From Rheinheimera pacifica (lineage in GTDB: Bacteria > Pseudomonadota > Gammaproteobacteria > Enterobacterales > Alteromonadaceae), in the NCBI RefSeq assembly GCF_900108485.1, contig NZ_FNXF01000013.1:62001-126000 (forward strand): 64,000 bases of DNA. The letters are read 5' to 3'. Positions 18,900 through 26,205 of this stretch are shown in pieces. The notes under the pieces were generated by a model. The model was not told where the DNA came from and did no database searches. It was given only the letters and a program-made list of their open reading frames with translations. The number at the start of each line of letters is the position of its first letter. The stretch's first letter is position 1. Made by a program: the position numbers and the translations under genes.

Positions 18900-19122
18900 T
18901 CCCGTTCATATCGTTCACACGCTTGGGTTGTCCCGTTCATACCGTTCGCACACCGGGGACGGGTAAAAACAACCGGATTTTGTTGGATATTTAATCAGTT
19001 TCCGGTTGTTAACCATAAAAAATCTGGCGCTTTCGCCGGATTTTTTATGTCTGTTGCCTTTGGTTAGCCGCTTTCTGTATTTCAGGCAGGGTAAGGCGGC
19101 ATCCTGTGCGAATGCTGTTTTT
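18900..19122 (+). repeat. Structured repeat, copy B
   Basis: This is the longest copy. It has two CCCGTTCAT units (18901 and 18932), an AACAACCGG/CCGGTTGTT stem of 9 bp, the terminator-like hairpin ATCTGGCG-CTTT-CGCCGGAT with flanking A and T runs, and then a conserved tail to GAATGCTGTTTTT. From 18931 onward it is almost identical to copy C. It interrupts a RAYT gene on its left and abuts the DDE integrase gene on its right. Confidence 0.8.
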
Positions 19123-19147
19123 TTATCCTGCCATAAAACGGTTGCTG

Positions 19148-20089
19148 CTAATCAGGCACGTAGTAGCCACATAACACCCCCTGCCATGCACTAACCCACT
19201 GCGCCTGATCTGCATTTTTGTTCTGCCTGCCTTGCCATACTTCGGCAGGAGTTAGCCCACCTAAATTCTGATGAGTTCGGATTTGGTTATACCAAGCGCG
19301 GTAAATCGCCAGCTCGGTTTGGAGATCACATTGGTTGAAGTTTAGCTGCTGCCATTTCTGTTTAAACGTACCAAAGAAGCGCTCAATTCTGCCGTTTTGC
19401 CAAGGGCTGGCAACCTTTGTTGTTTGGTGTTTAATGCCGAGTAATTTCAGGCAACTTTTTAACCACCATGAATTAAAACAGGCTTCGTTATCGGTACGGA
19501 TAAATTTGGGCAAGCCGAATTGTTTTATCGACTGGCAGATTTCCAGAAGCAGCACATCGGAATGTTTAGAGCTCAGCTCCCGCAGCGCAATACTCAGCCT
19601 TGAACCGTGATCAACAATCCCCAGCACCAGCTTTTGCTGCTTGTTCAGTGTCACCGTCGTTAAATCCATGCCCCAGGTTTGGTTAACCGGCAAGGTGCGC
19701 GGTGGCTTGTGCTTAATATCCCGGCGCAGAATGCGTATCTGGTACTGCTGATTTTTTATCTGATAGTAAACAAAGGTTTTCCCCACGCTATCACCGTTAT
19801 GGCCGTAGCGCTGGTTAAACAACTCCGCTACTTTACCCGCCCCGTAGCCGGATATAGCCGCCAGATAGAGCACCTTATCCACCACCCATTGCGGCTTTTT
19901 ACGGTTTTTGCAGTAACGCTGTGTTGGCAAATTTGCTGTAATGGATTTGGCATAAAAAGGTTTTGCTGGTTTTGCAGTAAAGCGGCTAAACCAGCCAGTC
20001 AACACCAGCAATAAGCTGAAGCTTATATAAATTAATAACTTTAAAAGCATGTTGTTTGTAGTTCGCTGCACAGGGTTCTGAGTATACAC
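19148..20089 (-). CDS. DDE-type integrase/transposase with N-terminal hydrophobic segment
   Basis: The 313-residue protein has an rve (retroviral integrase-type) core. The acidic triad is visible: Asp in WGMDLTTVT, Asp in FIRTDNEACF and Glu in GRIERFFG, followed by YNQIRTHQNLGGLTPAEVW. Upstream lies a helical region (AAISGYGAGKVAELFNQRYG) typical of IS3/IS481-like transposases. Unusually, the first residues after an internal Met (20050) form a hydrophobic segment (LLIYISFSLLLVLTGWF). I see no terminal inverted repeats around it. The 140 bp between its start and the next RAYT element (20090-20230) hold no gene I recognise. It lies between two RAYT elements. Confidence 0.75.
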   Translation of the reverse strand: MYTQNPVQRTTNNMLLKLLIYISFSLLLVLTGWFSRFTAKPAKPFYAKSITANLPTQRYCKNRKKPQWVVDKVLYLAAISGYGAGKVAELFNQRYGHNGDSVGKTFVYYQIKNQQYQIRILRRDIKHKPPRTLPVNQTWGMDLTTVTLNKQQKLVLGIVDHGSRLSIALRELSSKHSDVLLLEICQSIKQFGLPKFIRTDNEACFNSWWLKSCLKLLGIKHQTTKVASPWQNGRIERFFGTFKQKWQQLNFNQCDLQTELAIYRAWYNQIRTHQNLGGLTPAEVWQGRQNKNADQAQWVSAWQGVLCGYYVPD

Positions 20090-20230
20090 ATCCCTGATGA
20101 TCGTCCTCCCGGCTCGGACGTCCTTTGTCCTCGCGTTCAGCCCTAAGAAAGCTGCGCGCCCTCGCTTTCTTCGAGACGGGCTTCACCCTGCAAGGCAGTA
20201 AATTCAGCGCCGCAGGCGATATAAATAAAC

Positions 20231-21032
20231 GGGGTCAGATCAAAATTAAATAAACGGGGTCAGATCAAAATTAAATAGACTAAGCTTAAGCCATCGATCA
20301 GCAACCTAAGTAGCTGTTATGGCGAGACTCCCCCGTGTCCATTTAGCCGGTGTGCCAGAACATGTTATTCAGCGTGGTAACAACCGGCAGGTGTGTTTTG
20401 CGAATGACGAAGATTTTGCTGCTTATACCCATTGGCTGAAAGAGTATTCGGATGCCTTTGGTGTCCACATTCACGCCTGGGTATTTATGACTAACCATGT
20501 GCATCTGCTTTGTACCGCATCTGACGATAGTGGCATTAGCTTAATGATGCAAAGCCTGGGCAGGCAATATGTACGGTACTTTAACCAGCGTTACAAACGC
20601 AGTGGCACCTTGTGGGAAGGACGGTTTAAATCCTGCTTGGTGCAGGAAGAACACTATGTTTTGGCGGTGTACCGCTACATAGAAATAAACCCGGTGCGGG
20701 CAGGTATGGTGAGCTCGCCTTCGTCATATGCTTGGTCCAGTTATGCTATTAATGCGCTTGGTAAACAATCGGCTTTGTGTCAGCCGCACCCGTGCTATCT
20801 GGCTCTGGCAGATTCTGAGGCAGAGCGGCAACAAGCCTATCGTGATTTGTTCAAAGCCGAAGTTAATGAAGCGCTGTTATGTGATATTCGCAGTGCGGTA
20901 AAAAGTGGTATGGCGCTGGGGAATGACAGGTTCAAGCAGGAAGTAGCAGATTTAACGGGACGACGGCAGCAAATGGGGCAAAGGGGTCGGCCTGAAGGGT
21001 GGCGAAAGCAGGTTTAATTTTGATCTGACCCC
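20231..21032 (+). mobile_element. Complete RAYT element bounded by 20-bp inverted repeats
   Basis: The left end GGGGTCAGATCAAAATTAAA occurs twice in tandem (20231-20250 and 20256-20275), and its exact reverse complement closes the element at 21013-21032. Between them is one intact RAYT gene. The same ends are found with truncated genes at 18725 and 16374. It is inserted in, or has replaced the 5' part of, a toxin-like gene whose frame resumes right after the right end. Confidence 0.8.
20319..21017 (+). CDS. REP-associated tyrosine transposase (RAYT, Y1_Tnp)
   Basis: The 232-residue protein is a complete single-domain HUH transposase of the RAYT group, related to IS200/IS605 TnpA. It shows MARLPRVHLAGVPEHVIQRGNN at the start, the metal-binding HVH in MTNHVHLL, the LWEGRFKS box and the Tyr region EEHYVLAVYRYIEINPVRAGM. 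Enzymes of this type act on single-stranded hairpin DNA by a phosphotyrosine intermediate. Its C-terminal third is duplicated at 16063-16359. It lies inside 20-bp inverted repeats, and its stop overlaps the right repeat. This is the only RAYT copy in the window that could be active. Confidence 0.9.
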   Translation: MARLPRVHLAGVPEHVIQRGNNRQVCFANDEDFAAYTHWLKEYSDAFGVHIHAWVFMTNHVHLLCTASDDSGISLMMQSLGRQYVRYFNQRYKRSGTLWEGRFKSCLVQEEHYVLAVYRYIEINPVRAGMVSSPSSYAWSSYAINALGKQSALCQPHPCYLALADSEAERQQAYRDLFKAEVNEALLCDIRSAVKSGMALGNDRFKQEVADLTGRRQQMGQRGRPEGWRKQV

Positions 21033-21377
21033 AATTATCGAAATAATAACTACTCTCTAGGTCGGCCAGATGGTCAATTTATAACTACAGCTAAAGAAAT
21101 GAATCAAGCAATTAACGATGCAGGTGGAGATTCAGCAGTGCTGGGGAAACTTTTTGGTGTCGACACTTGGAATGGACAGAACCTTATAAGAATAGACATT
21201 GATAACCCAACAAGTTTGAATCCTAGACTGCCCACACATAACAACAGTGGGGCAAATGCTAATTTTGTTCCGGGTGGTAAAACATCTGGAGGCATTTCTG
21301 AAGTTGTTGTAGATGTTATCCCACCGGAAAAAGTATGGGTAACTCCTGTTAAGCCAATTTCTGAAGGTCGTAAATAA
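21033..21377 (+). pseudogene. C-terminal domain of a polymorphic-toxin-like protein, 5' end lost
   Basis: An open frame with no start of its own runs from the end of the RAYT element to TAA 21375-21377. The first internal ATG is at 21099, but the frame upstream already looks coding (RPDGQFITTAKEMNQAIN). The sequence SGANANFVPGGKTSGGISEVVVD resembles toxin domains at the ends of Rhs/CDI-type polymorphic toxins; I cannot name the family. Supporting context is the tiny next gene, which overlaps by one base (TAATG), the usual place for an immunity gene. The N-terminal delivery part is missing, and the RAYT element stands where it should be. Confidence 0.5.
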
Positions 21378-21706
21378 TGAAGAGCTCTTACTATGTTTTG
21401 GGTATTGGATATAAAGTGTCAGATTATGAAAAAAAACACCCTTATGAAGTATGGTTAGATATTGATAATGCGGATGCTCCCCTTGTGATGCTGGAGGGAA
21501 GAGGGATGGGTGGCATCGGTGGTAGCTTTAAACCAAGTGATATAATAGAGCCTCAATGGAAAGAGCATCTTATTATCTCCAATACAGAATGGCTGATTCC
21601 TTTATGTATAGATGCAGCTCAAAATAGAAATATGCTTGATTTTAAATTGGTGCTGGAGACATATAACTATCTTCATAACTGCTCTCCTACTCAAGTCTCA
21701 AAATGA
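21377..21706 (+). CDS. Small protein, probable immunity partner of the toxin fragment
   Basis: The 109-residue protein has no signal peptide or membrane segment and is acidic (YEVWLDIDNADAPLVMLEG, SFKPSDIIEPQWKEHL). It matches no family I know. Its ATG overlaps the stop of the toxin-like frame, and its size and acidity fit cytoplasmic immunity proteins. The codons are A+T-rich compared with core genes. If the upstream toxin is truly dead, this may be an orphan immunity gene kept for protection against kin. Confidence 0.55.
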   Translation: MKSSYYVLGIGYKVSDYEKKHPYEVWLDIDNADAPLVMLEGRGMGGIGGSFKPSDIIEPQWKEHLIISNTEWLIPLCIDAAQNRNMLDFKLVLETYNYLHNCSPTQVSK

Positions 21707-21758
21707 CCGTTCCTTCCGGGTATCCAAATAAGTGATCCCACCATTAATCACTGCCATT

Positions 21759-21955
21759 GTCCCGTTCATACCGTTCGCACACCGGGGACGGGTAAAAACA
21801 ACCGGATTTTGTTGGATATTTAATCAGCTCCTGGTTGTTAACCATAAAAAATCTGGCTGCTCAGCCGGATTTTTTTATGTCTGTTGCTTTTGGTTAGCCG
21901 CTTTTCTGTTTTTCAGGCAGGGTAAGGCGGCATCCTGTGCGAATGCTGTTTTTCG
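21759..21955 (+). repeat. Structured repeat, copy C
   Basis: It begins CCCGTTCATACCGTTCGCAC and contains a CCCGT...ACGGG stem, an AACAACC...GGTTGTT stem, and the hairpin ATCTGGCTG-CT-CAGCCGGAT with A and T runs on either side. The tail runs to GAATGCTGTTTTT. It is nearly identical to copy B from 18931. No gene is seen between 21707 and 22121 apart from this repeat and the promoter at 22009. Confidence 0.8.
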
Positions 21956-22008
21956 TTCTGTAAGAAGTAGTAGCCGTTGCACAATTCGGCCCTCCTTAAA
22001 ATAAACAC

Positions 22009-22039
22009 TTGACCTTAAGTTAGCTTGAGGTCATAGCTT
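22009..22039 (+). promoter_or_regulatory. MerR-type promoter upstream of the ABC transporter
   Basis: A -35 TTGACC (22009-22014) and a -10-like TAGCTT (22034-22039) are 19 bp apart. A dyad GACCTTAAG-TTAG-CTTGAGGTC (22011-22032, one mismatch) fills the spacer. Long 19-20-bp spacers with a central dyad are the hallmark of promoters controlled by MerR-family regulators. It points at the ABC ATPase gene starting at 22122. No merR-like gene is found in the window. Confidence 0.65.
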
Positions 22040-22121
22040 TTGGTGCTGTTTTACTGCTGCCAGCTTCTGGCAGGGGTTAAGCTAAACTGTTAGCGGCAAT
22101 CTCAAGGTTATAGGGGGTAAA

Positions 22122-23048
22122 GTGCAATCTATTATTCAGGTAAACAATTTAAGCAAAACCTATCCATCCGGTTTTCAGGCGTTGCAAAACATTCAATTGG
22201 ATATTCGCCGTGGTGAAATTTTCGCTTTGCTGGGGCCGAACGGGGCTGGCAAAACTACTTTAATCAGTATTATCTGTGGCATTGTTAACCCGGGCGAGGG
22301 CACTGTACTGGTAGACGGCCTGGACATAGTGCAGCAGTACCGCAAGGCCCGCCAGCGCATAGGCCTGGTGCCGCAGGAGTTGTCGGTCAGTATTTTTGAA
22401 ACAGTGTGGGATACCGTTAGCTTTAGCCGGGGGTTATTTGGTAAACCGGCTGACCCGGCTTATTTGCAGCAACTGCTGCGCGATTTATCACTGTGGGATA
22501 AAAAAGACAGCAAAATTATGACCTTGTCTGGCGGTATGAAACGGCGGGTATTAATAGCTAAAGCGCTGGCGCACCAGCCGCAAATTTTATTTCTGGATGA
22601 ACCTACCGCCGGGGTCGATGTTGAGCTGCGCCGGGATATGTGGCAGATGATCCGCCGGCTGCGCGACAGTGGCGTGACTATTATTCTTACCACGCATTAT
22701 ATTGAAGAAGCCGAAGATATGGCCGATCGCATTGGCGTGATCCGTGCCGGTAAATTGATCCTGGTCGATGACAAAACCAGCCTGATGCAAAAACTGGGTA
22801 AAAAGCAATTGCTGTTGCAGCTGACCACGCCATTGCAGCAAATCCCGGTGGCGCTGGCCGGATATCAGTTGCAGTTATCTGCTGATAACAACCAGCTGAT
22901 ATACACCTTTGATGCACAGCAGGAGCAGGCCACGATCACCAGCTTGTTACGCCAGTTGAATACTCAGGGCATAGAGTTCAGTGATCTGCACACCAGAGAA
23001 AGCTCGCTGGAAGATATCTTTATCAGCCTGATGGGAGATGCCGCATGA
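22122..23048 (+). CDS. ABC transporter ATP-binding protein (YadG type)
   Basis: The 308-residue ATPase starts with GTG at 22122, behind an AGGGGG ribosome site. It has Walker A ([10 protein letters not shown]), the Q-loop (LVPQELS), the signature LSGGMKRRV, Walker B ([12 protein letters not shown]) and the H-loop ([10 protein letters not shown]). A C-terminal extension of about 80 residues is typical of ABC-2 export ATPases. The downstream ABC-2 permease overlaps by 4 bases, so the two form one exporter resembling E. coli YadGH. The substrate is unknown. The upstream MerR-like promoter would suggest induction by a metal or a reactive compound. Confidence 0.9.
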   Translation: MQSIIQVNNLSKTYPSGFQALQNIQLDIRRGEIFALLGPNGAGKTTLISIICGIVNPGEGTVLVDGLDIVQQYRKARQRIGLVPQELSVSIFETVWDTVSFSRGLFGKPADPAYLQQLLRDLSLWDKKDSKIMTLSGGMKRRVLIAKALAHQPQILFLDEPTAGVDVELRRDMWQMIRRLRDSGVTIILTTHYIEEAEDMADRIGVIRAGKLILVDDKTSLMQKLGKKQLLLQLTTPLQQIPVALAGYQLQLSADNNQLIYTFDAQQEQATITSLLRQLNTQGIEFSDLHTRESSLEDIFISLMGDAA

Positions 23049-23806
23049 ATTTTTACGCCATTAAAGCCATTTACCTGTTTGAGCTAGCCCGTACCTGGCG
23101 CACGCTGATGCAAAGTATTGCCTCACCGGTGTTATCTACCTCGTTGTATTTTATTGTGTTTGGCTCTGCTATCGGCTCGCGCATGGTAGCGATAGATGGC
23201 ATTAGCTATGGCGCCTTTATAGTGCCGGGCTTAATTATGCTGACGGTGCTGACAGAGAGCACATCGAATGCCTCTTTTGGTATTTATATGCCGAAATTCT
23301 CCGGTACTATTTACGAGATTCTATCGGCACCGGTGTCGGCAGTAGAAATTATTCTCGGCTATGTCGGCGCGGCAGCCAGTAAGGCTATTTTACTGGGGTT
23401 AATTATCCTGTTTACGGCGCAGTTTTTTGTCGATTTCAGCATAATGCACCCGCTATGGATGCTGACTTTTTTAGTGCTTACCGCCATTAGCTTTAGCCTG
23501 TTTGGTTTTATTATCGGTGTGTTGGCTAACAGCTTTGAACAACTGCAAATTGTGCCGCTGATGGTGATCACGCCGTTAACCTTTTTAGGCGGCAGCTTTT
23601 ATTCCATCAGTATGCTGCCACCGCTGTGGCAACAAATTACCTTGTTTAACCCGGTGGTATATCTGATCAGTGGTTTTCGCTGGAGTTTTTACGGTGTGGC
23701 CGATGTTAATGTTGGCCTGAGCCTGGCAATGATTTTGCTGTTTATGGCCAGCTGTATTGCGGTAATCTGCTGGATTTTCCACACCGGCTATAAAGTTAAG
23801 GTGTAA
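23045..23806 (+). CDS. ABC-2 type permease (YadH type)
   Basis: The 253-residue membrane protein has about six helices and belongs to the ABC-2 exporter superfamily. Visible features include the N-terminal amphipathic stretch before the first helix ([16 protein letters not shown]), the motif FGSAIGSRM and [13 protein letters not shown], and the conserved [21 protein letters not shown] block near helix 5. The start overlaps the ATPase gene (ATGA). Together they would form a homodimeric or 2+2 exporter in the inner membrane. The end overlaps the convergent hydrolase gene by 11 bases without a visible terminator. Confidence 0.88.
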   Translation: MNFYAIKAIYLFELARTWRTLMQSIASPVLSTSLYFIVFGSAIGSRMVAIDGISYGAFIVPGLIMLTVLTESTSNASFGIYMPKFSGTIYEILSAPVSAVEIILGYVGAAASKAILLGLIILFTAQFFVDFSIMHPLWMLTFLVLTAISFSLFGFIIGVLANSFEQLQIVPLMVITPLTFLGGSFYSISMLPPLWQQITLFNPVVYLISGFRWSFYGVADVNVGLSLAMILLFMASCIAVICWIFHTGYKVKV

Positions 23807-24671
23807 GCCCGTGAACAGCTGGCAGTGCGGCTGTCAGCTGTTCACTCAGTGCTTTAACAATGACTTGATCCTGCCAGTACAAATTATGCGACAACGGGTT
23901 CCAGCTGGCGGTTAACCAGCTGAAAAAGCCACCGCCGCTGGCGTTAATTTCAATATCGGTTACCAGTGCGGCATAGCCATCTGATAACTCGGCCAGTGGC
24001 CAGCCCAGTACATCGTCTTTGTCGTAGTAGTTGTGCCAGATAAAAGCGCTGTTGGGCTTAGTGAACGGAATTATTTGCTCCATCGCATGGGCGGCAACGA
24101 AGATCGGAATATTGCAGCCGGTGGTAATAAGGCTAACCAGACGATCACCGCGTAAAAACGCGATATCCTCCTCAGTTAGCCAACTATCGCCGCTGATGGC
24201 CGCCTGATAGCGTTTTATATCCCGCCAGATGCCGGCTGCCGGTTTTAGCCCGGCTTTGGCTTGCTGGGCATCCCACAAGTAGCACGACAACACATGGCAG
24301 CCTAATGAATGTGCCAGTAACACCAGCTTGCCGTCGGCGGTTAACTGCTGTTTGGCCAGATACAGTGCGCGGGCTATTTTCAGCTGGCTGTAATGATACA
24401 AACTATGTGGATGCTCTTTACGATGTTCCAGCGCCGCGGCGTCGGCAAAACCAAACAACATAAAGCGGCGCAGTTTGCTCCACCGCAGGCGTGTACCTGT
24501 AGCCTGCCACACCCGCTGCTCGTTGTACTGCAGTAAGTCCTGATAATACACGGTGCCGTAATACAGCGGCGCTGTGGAAACACTTTGCTTCAACCGAGCA
24601 AACAGTTTGTCGGCGTAATCCGGCTGGGTTTCGCCCATGCCATGAATTGTCACCAGCGCTACGGTTTTCAT
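23796..24671 (-). CDS. Alpha/beta hydrolase-like protein of the KAS III/diiron operon
   Basis: The 291-residue protein has an alpha/beta hydrolase look. An early [10 protein letters not shown] fits the oxyanion strand, S122 in [10 protein letters not shown] fits the nucleophile (AHSLG instead of the usual GxSxG), and an Asp in YYDKDDVLG and a His in PLSHNLYW could complete the triad. There is no signal peptide, so it should be cytoplasmic. It is the last gene of a five-gene operon read leftwards and starts three bases after the end of the interrupted gene upstream. It may release or transfer an acyl product of the condensing enzyme encoded in the same operon; that is inference. Confidence 0.7.
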   Translation of the reverse strand: MKTVALVTIHGMGETQPDYADKLFARLKQSVSTAPLYYGTVYYQDLLQYNEQRVWQATGTRLRWSKLRRFMLFGFADAAALEHRKEHPHSLYHYSQLKIARALYLAKQQLTADGKLVLLAHSLGCHVLSCYLWDAQQAKAGLKPAAGIWRDIKRYQAAISGDSWLTEEDIAFLRGDRLVSLITTGCNIPIFVAAHAMEQIIPFTKPNSAFIWHNYYDKDDVLGWPLAELSDGYAALVTDIEINASGGGFFSWLTASWNPLSHNLYWQDQVIVKALSEQLTAALPAVHGLTP

Positions 24672-24674
24672 CGC

Positions 24675-25097
24675 TCAGGCCTGTTGCTGTTTGCGCTGTT
24701 GCTCCAGATAGGCATACAGCTGCTCGGTAAAAAAGCCGTGCATTAAAAAGCGCTGGCCTAAATTCCACGGCCCGACTAAATAATGCGGGTACTTGTTATA
24801 GGCCATTTCGCTCAGCGACTTATCGCCAACCAAATCACCGATGCGGATAGCAATGGATTGATCGAGGTTAAAACCGTTAATGGCATCGCGGTATTCTTCC
24901 CGCGTTAGCAGCAGGCAGAATAAACACATAAACAGCGCATGGGCGCTTTCAAAATCCAGCCATTGCGTACGTCTCTCAGTAAATTCAAACTGCGCCATAT
25001 CAATGCTTTGCCAGTGCTGCCAGTTAAGCGCGTTTGCTGCTAACGGCTGCTTTGGGTGGTGCCAGCTGCCAAGCTCAGCAAATAAACGAAACAGCTG
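24675..25097 (-). pseudogene. C-terminal part of the interrupted operon protein
   Basis: This 140-codon frame is in the same phase as the gene at 25098-25529 and directly follows its TAG stop. The codons right after the stop look coding (LFRLFAELGSWHHPKQPL), so the two halves were one gene of about 284 codons. The first internal ATG (24998) has no ribosome site and lies mid-domain, so an independent start there is unlikely. Residues such as WLDFESAHALFMCLFCLLLTREEYRDA and LVGPWNLGQRFLMHGFF are well ordered and free of further stops, so the break is recent, read through, or a sequencing error. Confidence 0.6.
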
Positions 25098-25529
25098 CTA
25101 ATCATGCTCAACAAAGCTGGCGTGTTGCATATCGGCAACGCATTTTGGGTACAGTTGCACCGGGGTAAAATCGCTATTGGGGCTATTGGCCGCCAGAAAG
25201 TTCAGCACATTAGATTCAGTGGCATAGTGGCGTAAAATCAGTAAGTTGGCTTCTTTGCTGACAAAATGGGTGCAAAACCAGCAAATCAGCTGTTGCAGGC
25301 GGGTATGGGCACTAAATTGCGGCAACGGCAGGCGCTTAAACAACCAGGTGATATGCAGCAAAATTGCAAAGATAAACTGCAGCAGTGGCCGCACGCCCCA
25401 GCGCAGCGGGTTTTGTAAGTCTTTTAACCATAAATCCAGTGCCGCTTGCTCGATTGGCAGCGAGTTATCCTTAGCAATGGCCTTTAAATAGGCGCTTGGG
25501 CCGCTGCTGTTATGACGATCAGTACTCAT
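25098..25529 (-). CDS. N-terminal part of an uncharacterised operon protein, ends at in-frame TAG
   Basis: The 143-residue product has one or two hydrophobic helices (FIFAILLHITWLF) and many aromatic and His residues (CTHFVSKEANLLILRHYATESN, QHASFVEHD). I recognise no named family with confidence. Its start lies 11 bases inside the haem-oxygenase-fold gene. The frame stops at TAG 25098-25100, but the same frame continues for 140 sense codons to 24675. With the stop replaced by an amino acid the full protein would be 284 residues. Operon position ties it to the KAS III-like and diiron-like neighbours. Confidence 0.6.
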   Translation of the reverse strand: MSTDRHNSSGPSAYLKAIAKDNSLPIEQAALDLWLKDLQNPLRWGVRPLLQFIFAILLHITWLFKRLPLPQFSAHTRLQQLICWFCTHFVSKEANLLILRHYATESNVLNFLAANSPNSDFTPVQLYPKCVADMQHASFVEHD

Positions 25530-26205
25530 GCTCTACCTCTTCCAGTTGCAGGCAATATAACCTGGCGGTAACACGGGCGGTGCGCACTATGGCCGTTAGC
25601 TGCGCCGGGCTTTGGCATAAGCGGTCGATCAACTGATACAGCTTTTGCATATGGTCGTCATCGTTAGCGCCGTGGTAGCGCATAAAGCGGGTAAAGCTGC
25701 CATCGCCGCAGGTGGTTTTATCTATTTGCGCGGCCCAGTCGTTGGCCATTTTCTGGCCCAGGCCTTCAATGATCCACATGGCGCCGATTAAATCGACCGG
25801 ATTGGGCTGGCCGGCACGGTACATTAAAAAGCCGTGCAGCGCTTCGGTGCCGATATTACGCGGCGCGTTTTGGATGTCGCTTAAGCTGCCGCCGGCGGCA
25901 ACGTAATCGCGTTCTAACATTTCATAGTCGCGGTGCTCTTCACGGGCATGGCCGATAATGGTTGAACGCACATCGCTGTAATCGCGCTCAAAGCTTGAGG
26001 CACTGCGGCTGATCCAGCGTGAGCCCTCTATTACTTGCTGGCGCCAGTTCAGCAGCAGTTGGCAATAATCGGCTTTACTGAACTGGCCACGTTCTAACCG
26101 TTGCAGCAGCGGCACGCGGCCGAGCTGGCGCTCAAATTCAAACCAGACCCGCATTAGCGCCTGTAAACACTGTTGGCCCTGCGGGCTTAGTACTTGCTCT
26201 GTCAT
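25519..26205 (-). CDS. Haem-oxygenase-fold (putative diiron) oxidase-like protein
   Basis: The 228-residue all-helical protein resembles the TenA/haem-oxygenase-like 'iron-containing redox enzyme' group. Candidate metal ligands are present: the cluster H86-AREE-H91 with E89/E90/E95, E147 in WIIEGLGQ, and H178-x3-D182-x2-H185 in RYHGANDDDHMQKL. The H-x3-D-x2-H pattern matches diiron oxidases of this fold such as CADD and SznF; I could not assign all the glutamates. Such enzymes oxidise amines, amino acids or fatty acids with O2. It starts next to the KAS III-like gene and overlaps the following gene by 11 bases. Function is inferred from fold only. Confidence 0.7.
   Translation of the reverse strand: MTEQVLSPQGQQCLQALMRVWFEFERQLGRVPLLQRLERGQFSKADYCQLLLNWRQQVIEGSRWISRSASSFERDYSDVRSTIIGHAREEHRDYEMLERDYVAAGGSLSDIQNAPRNIGTEALHGFLMYRAGQPNPVDLIGAMWIIEGLGQKMANDWAAQIDKTTCGDGSFTRFMRYHGANDDDHMQKLYQLIDRLCQSPAQLTAIVRTARVTARLYCLQLEEVEHEY

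Noticed and set aside
18960..19045. The repeat stems AACAACC/GGTTGTT as integron attC sites
   Set aside because: The flanks do not fit the RYYYAAC and GTTRRRY core sites, no integron integrase is in the window, and the copies are not in a cassette array.
24675..24998. A separate 107-aa gene starting at 24998
   Set aside because: There is no ribosome site, and the same frame is coding upstream right up to the TAG, so it is better read as the tail of a split gene.
25098..25100. Pyrrolysine at the in-frame TAG
   Set aside because: Nothing in the window supports a pyrrolysine system, and orthologue data are needed before proposing recoding.
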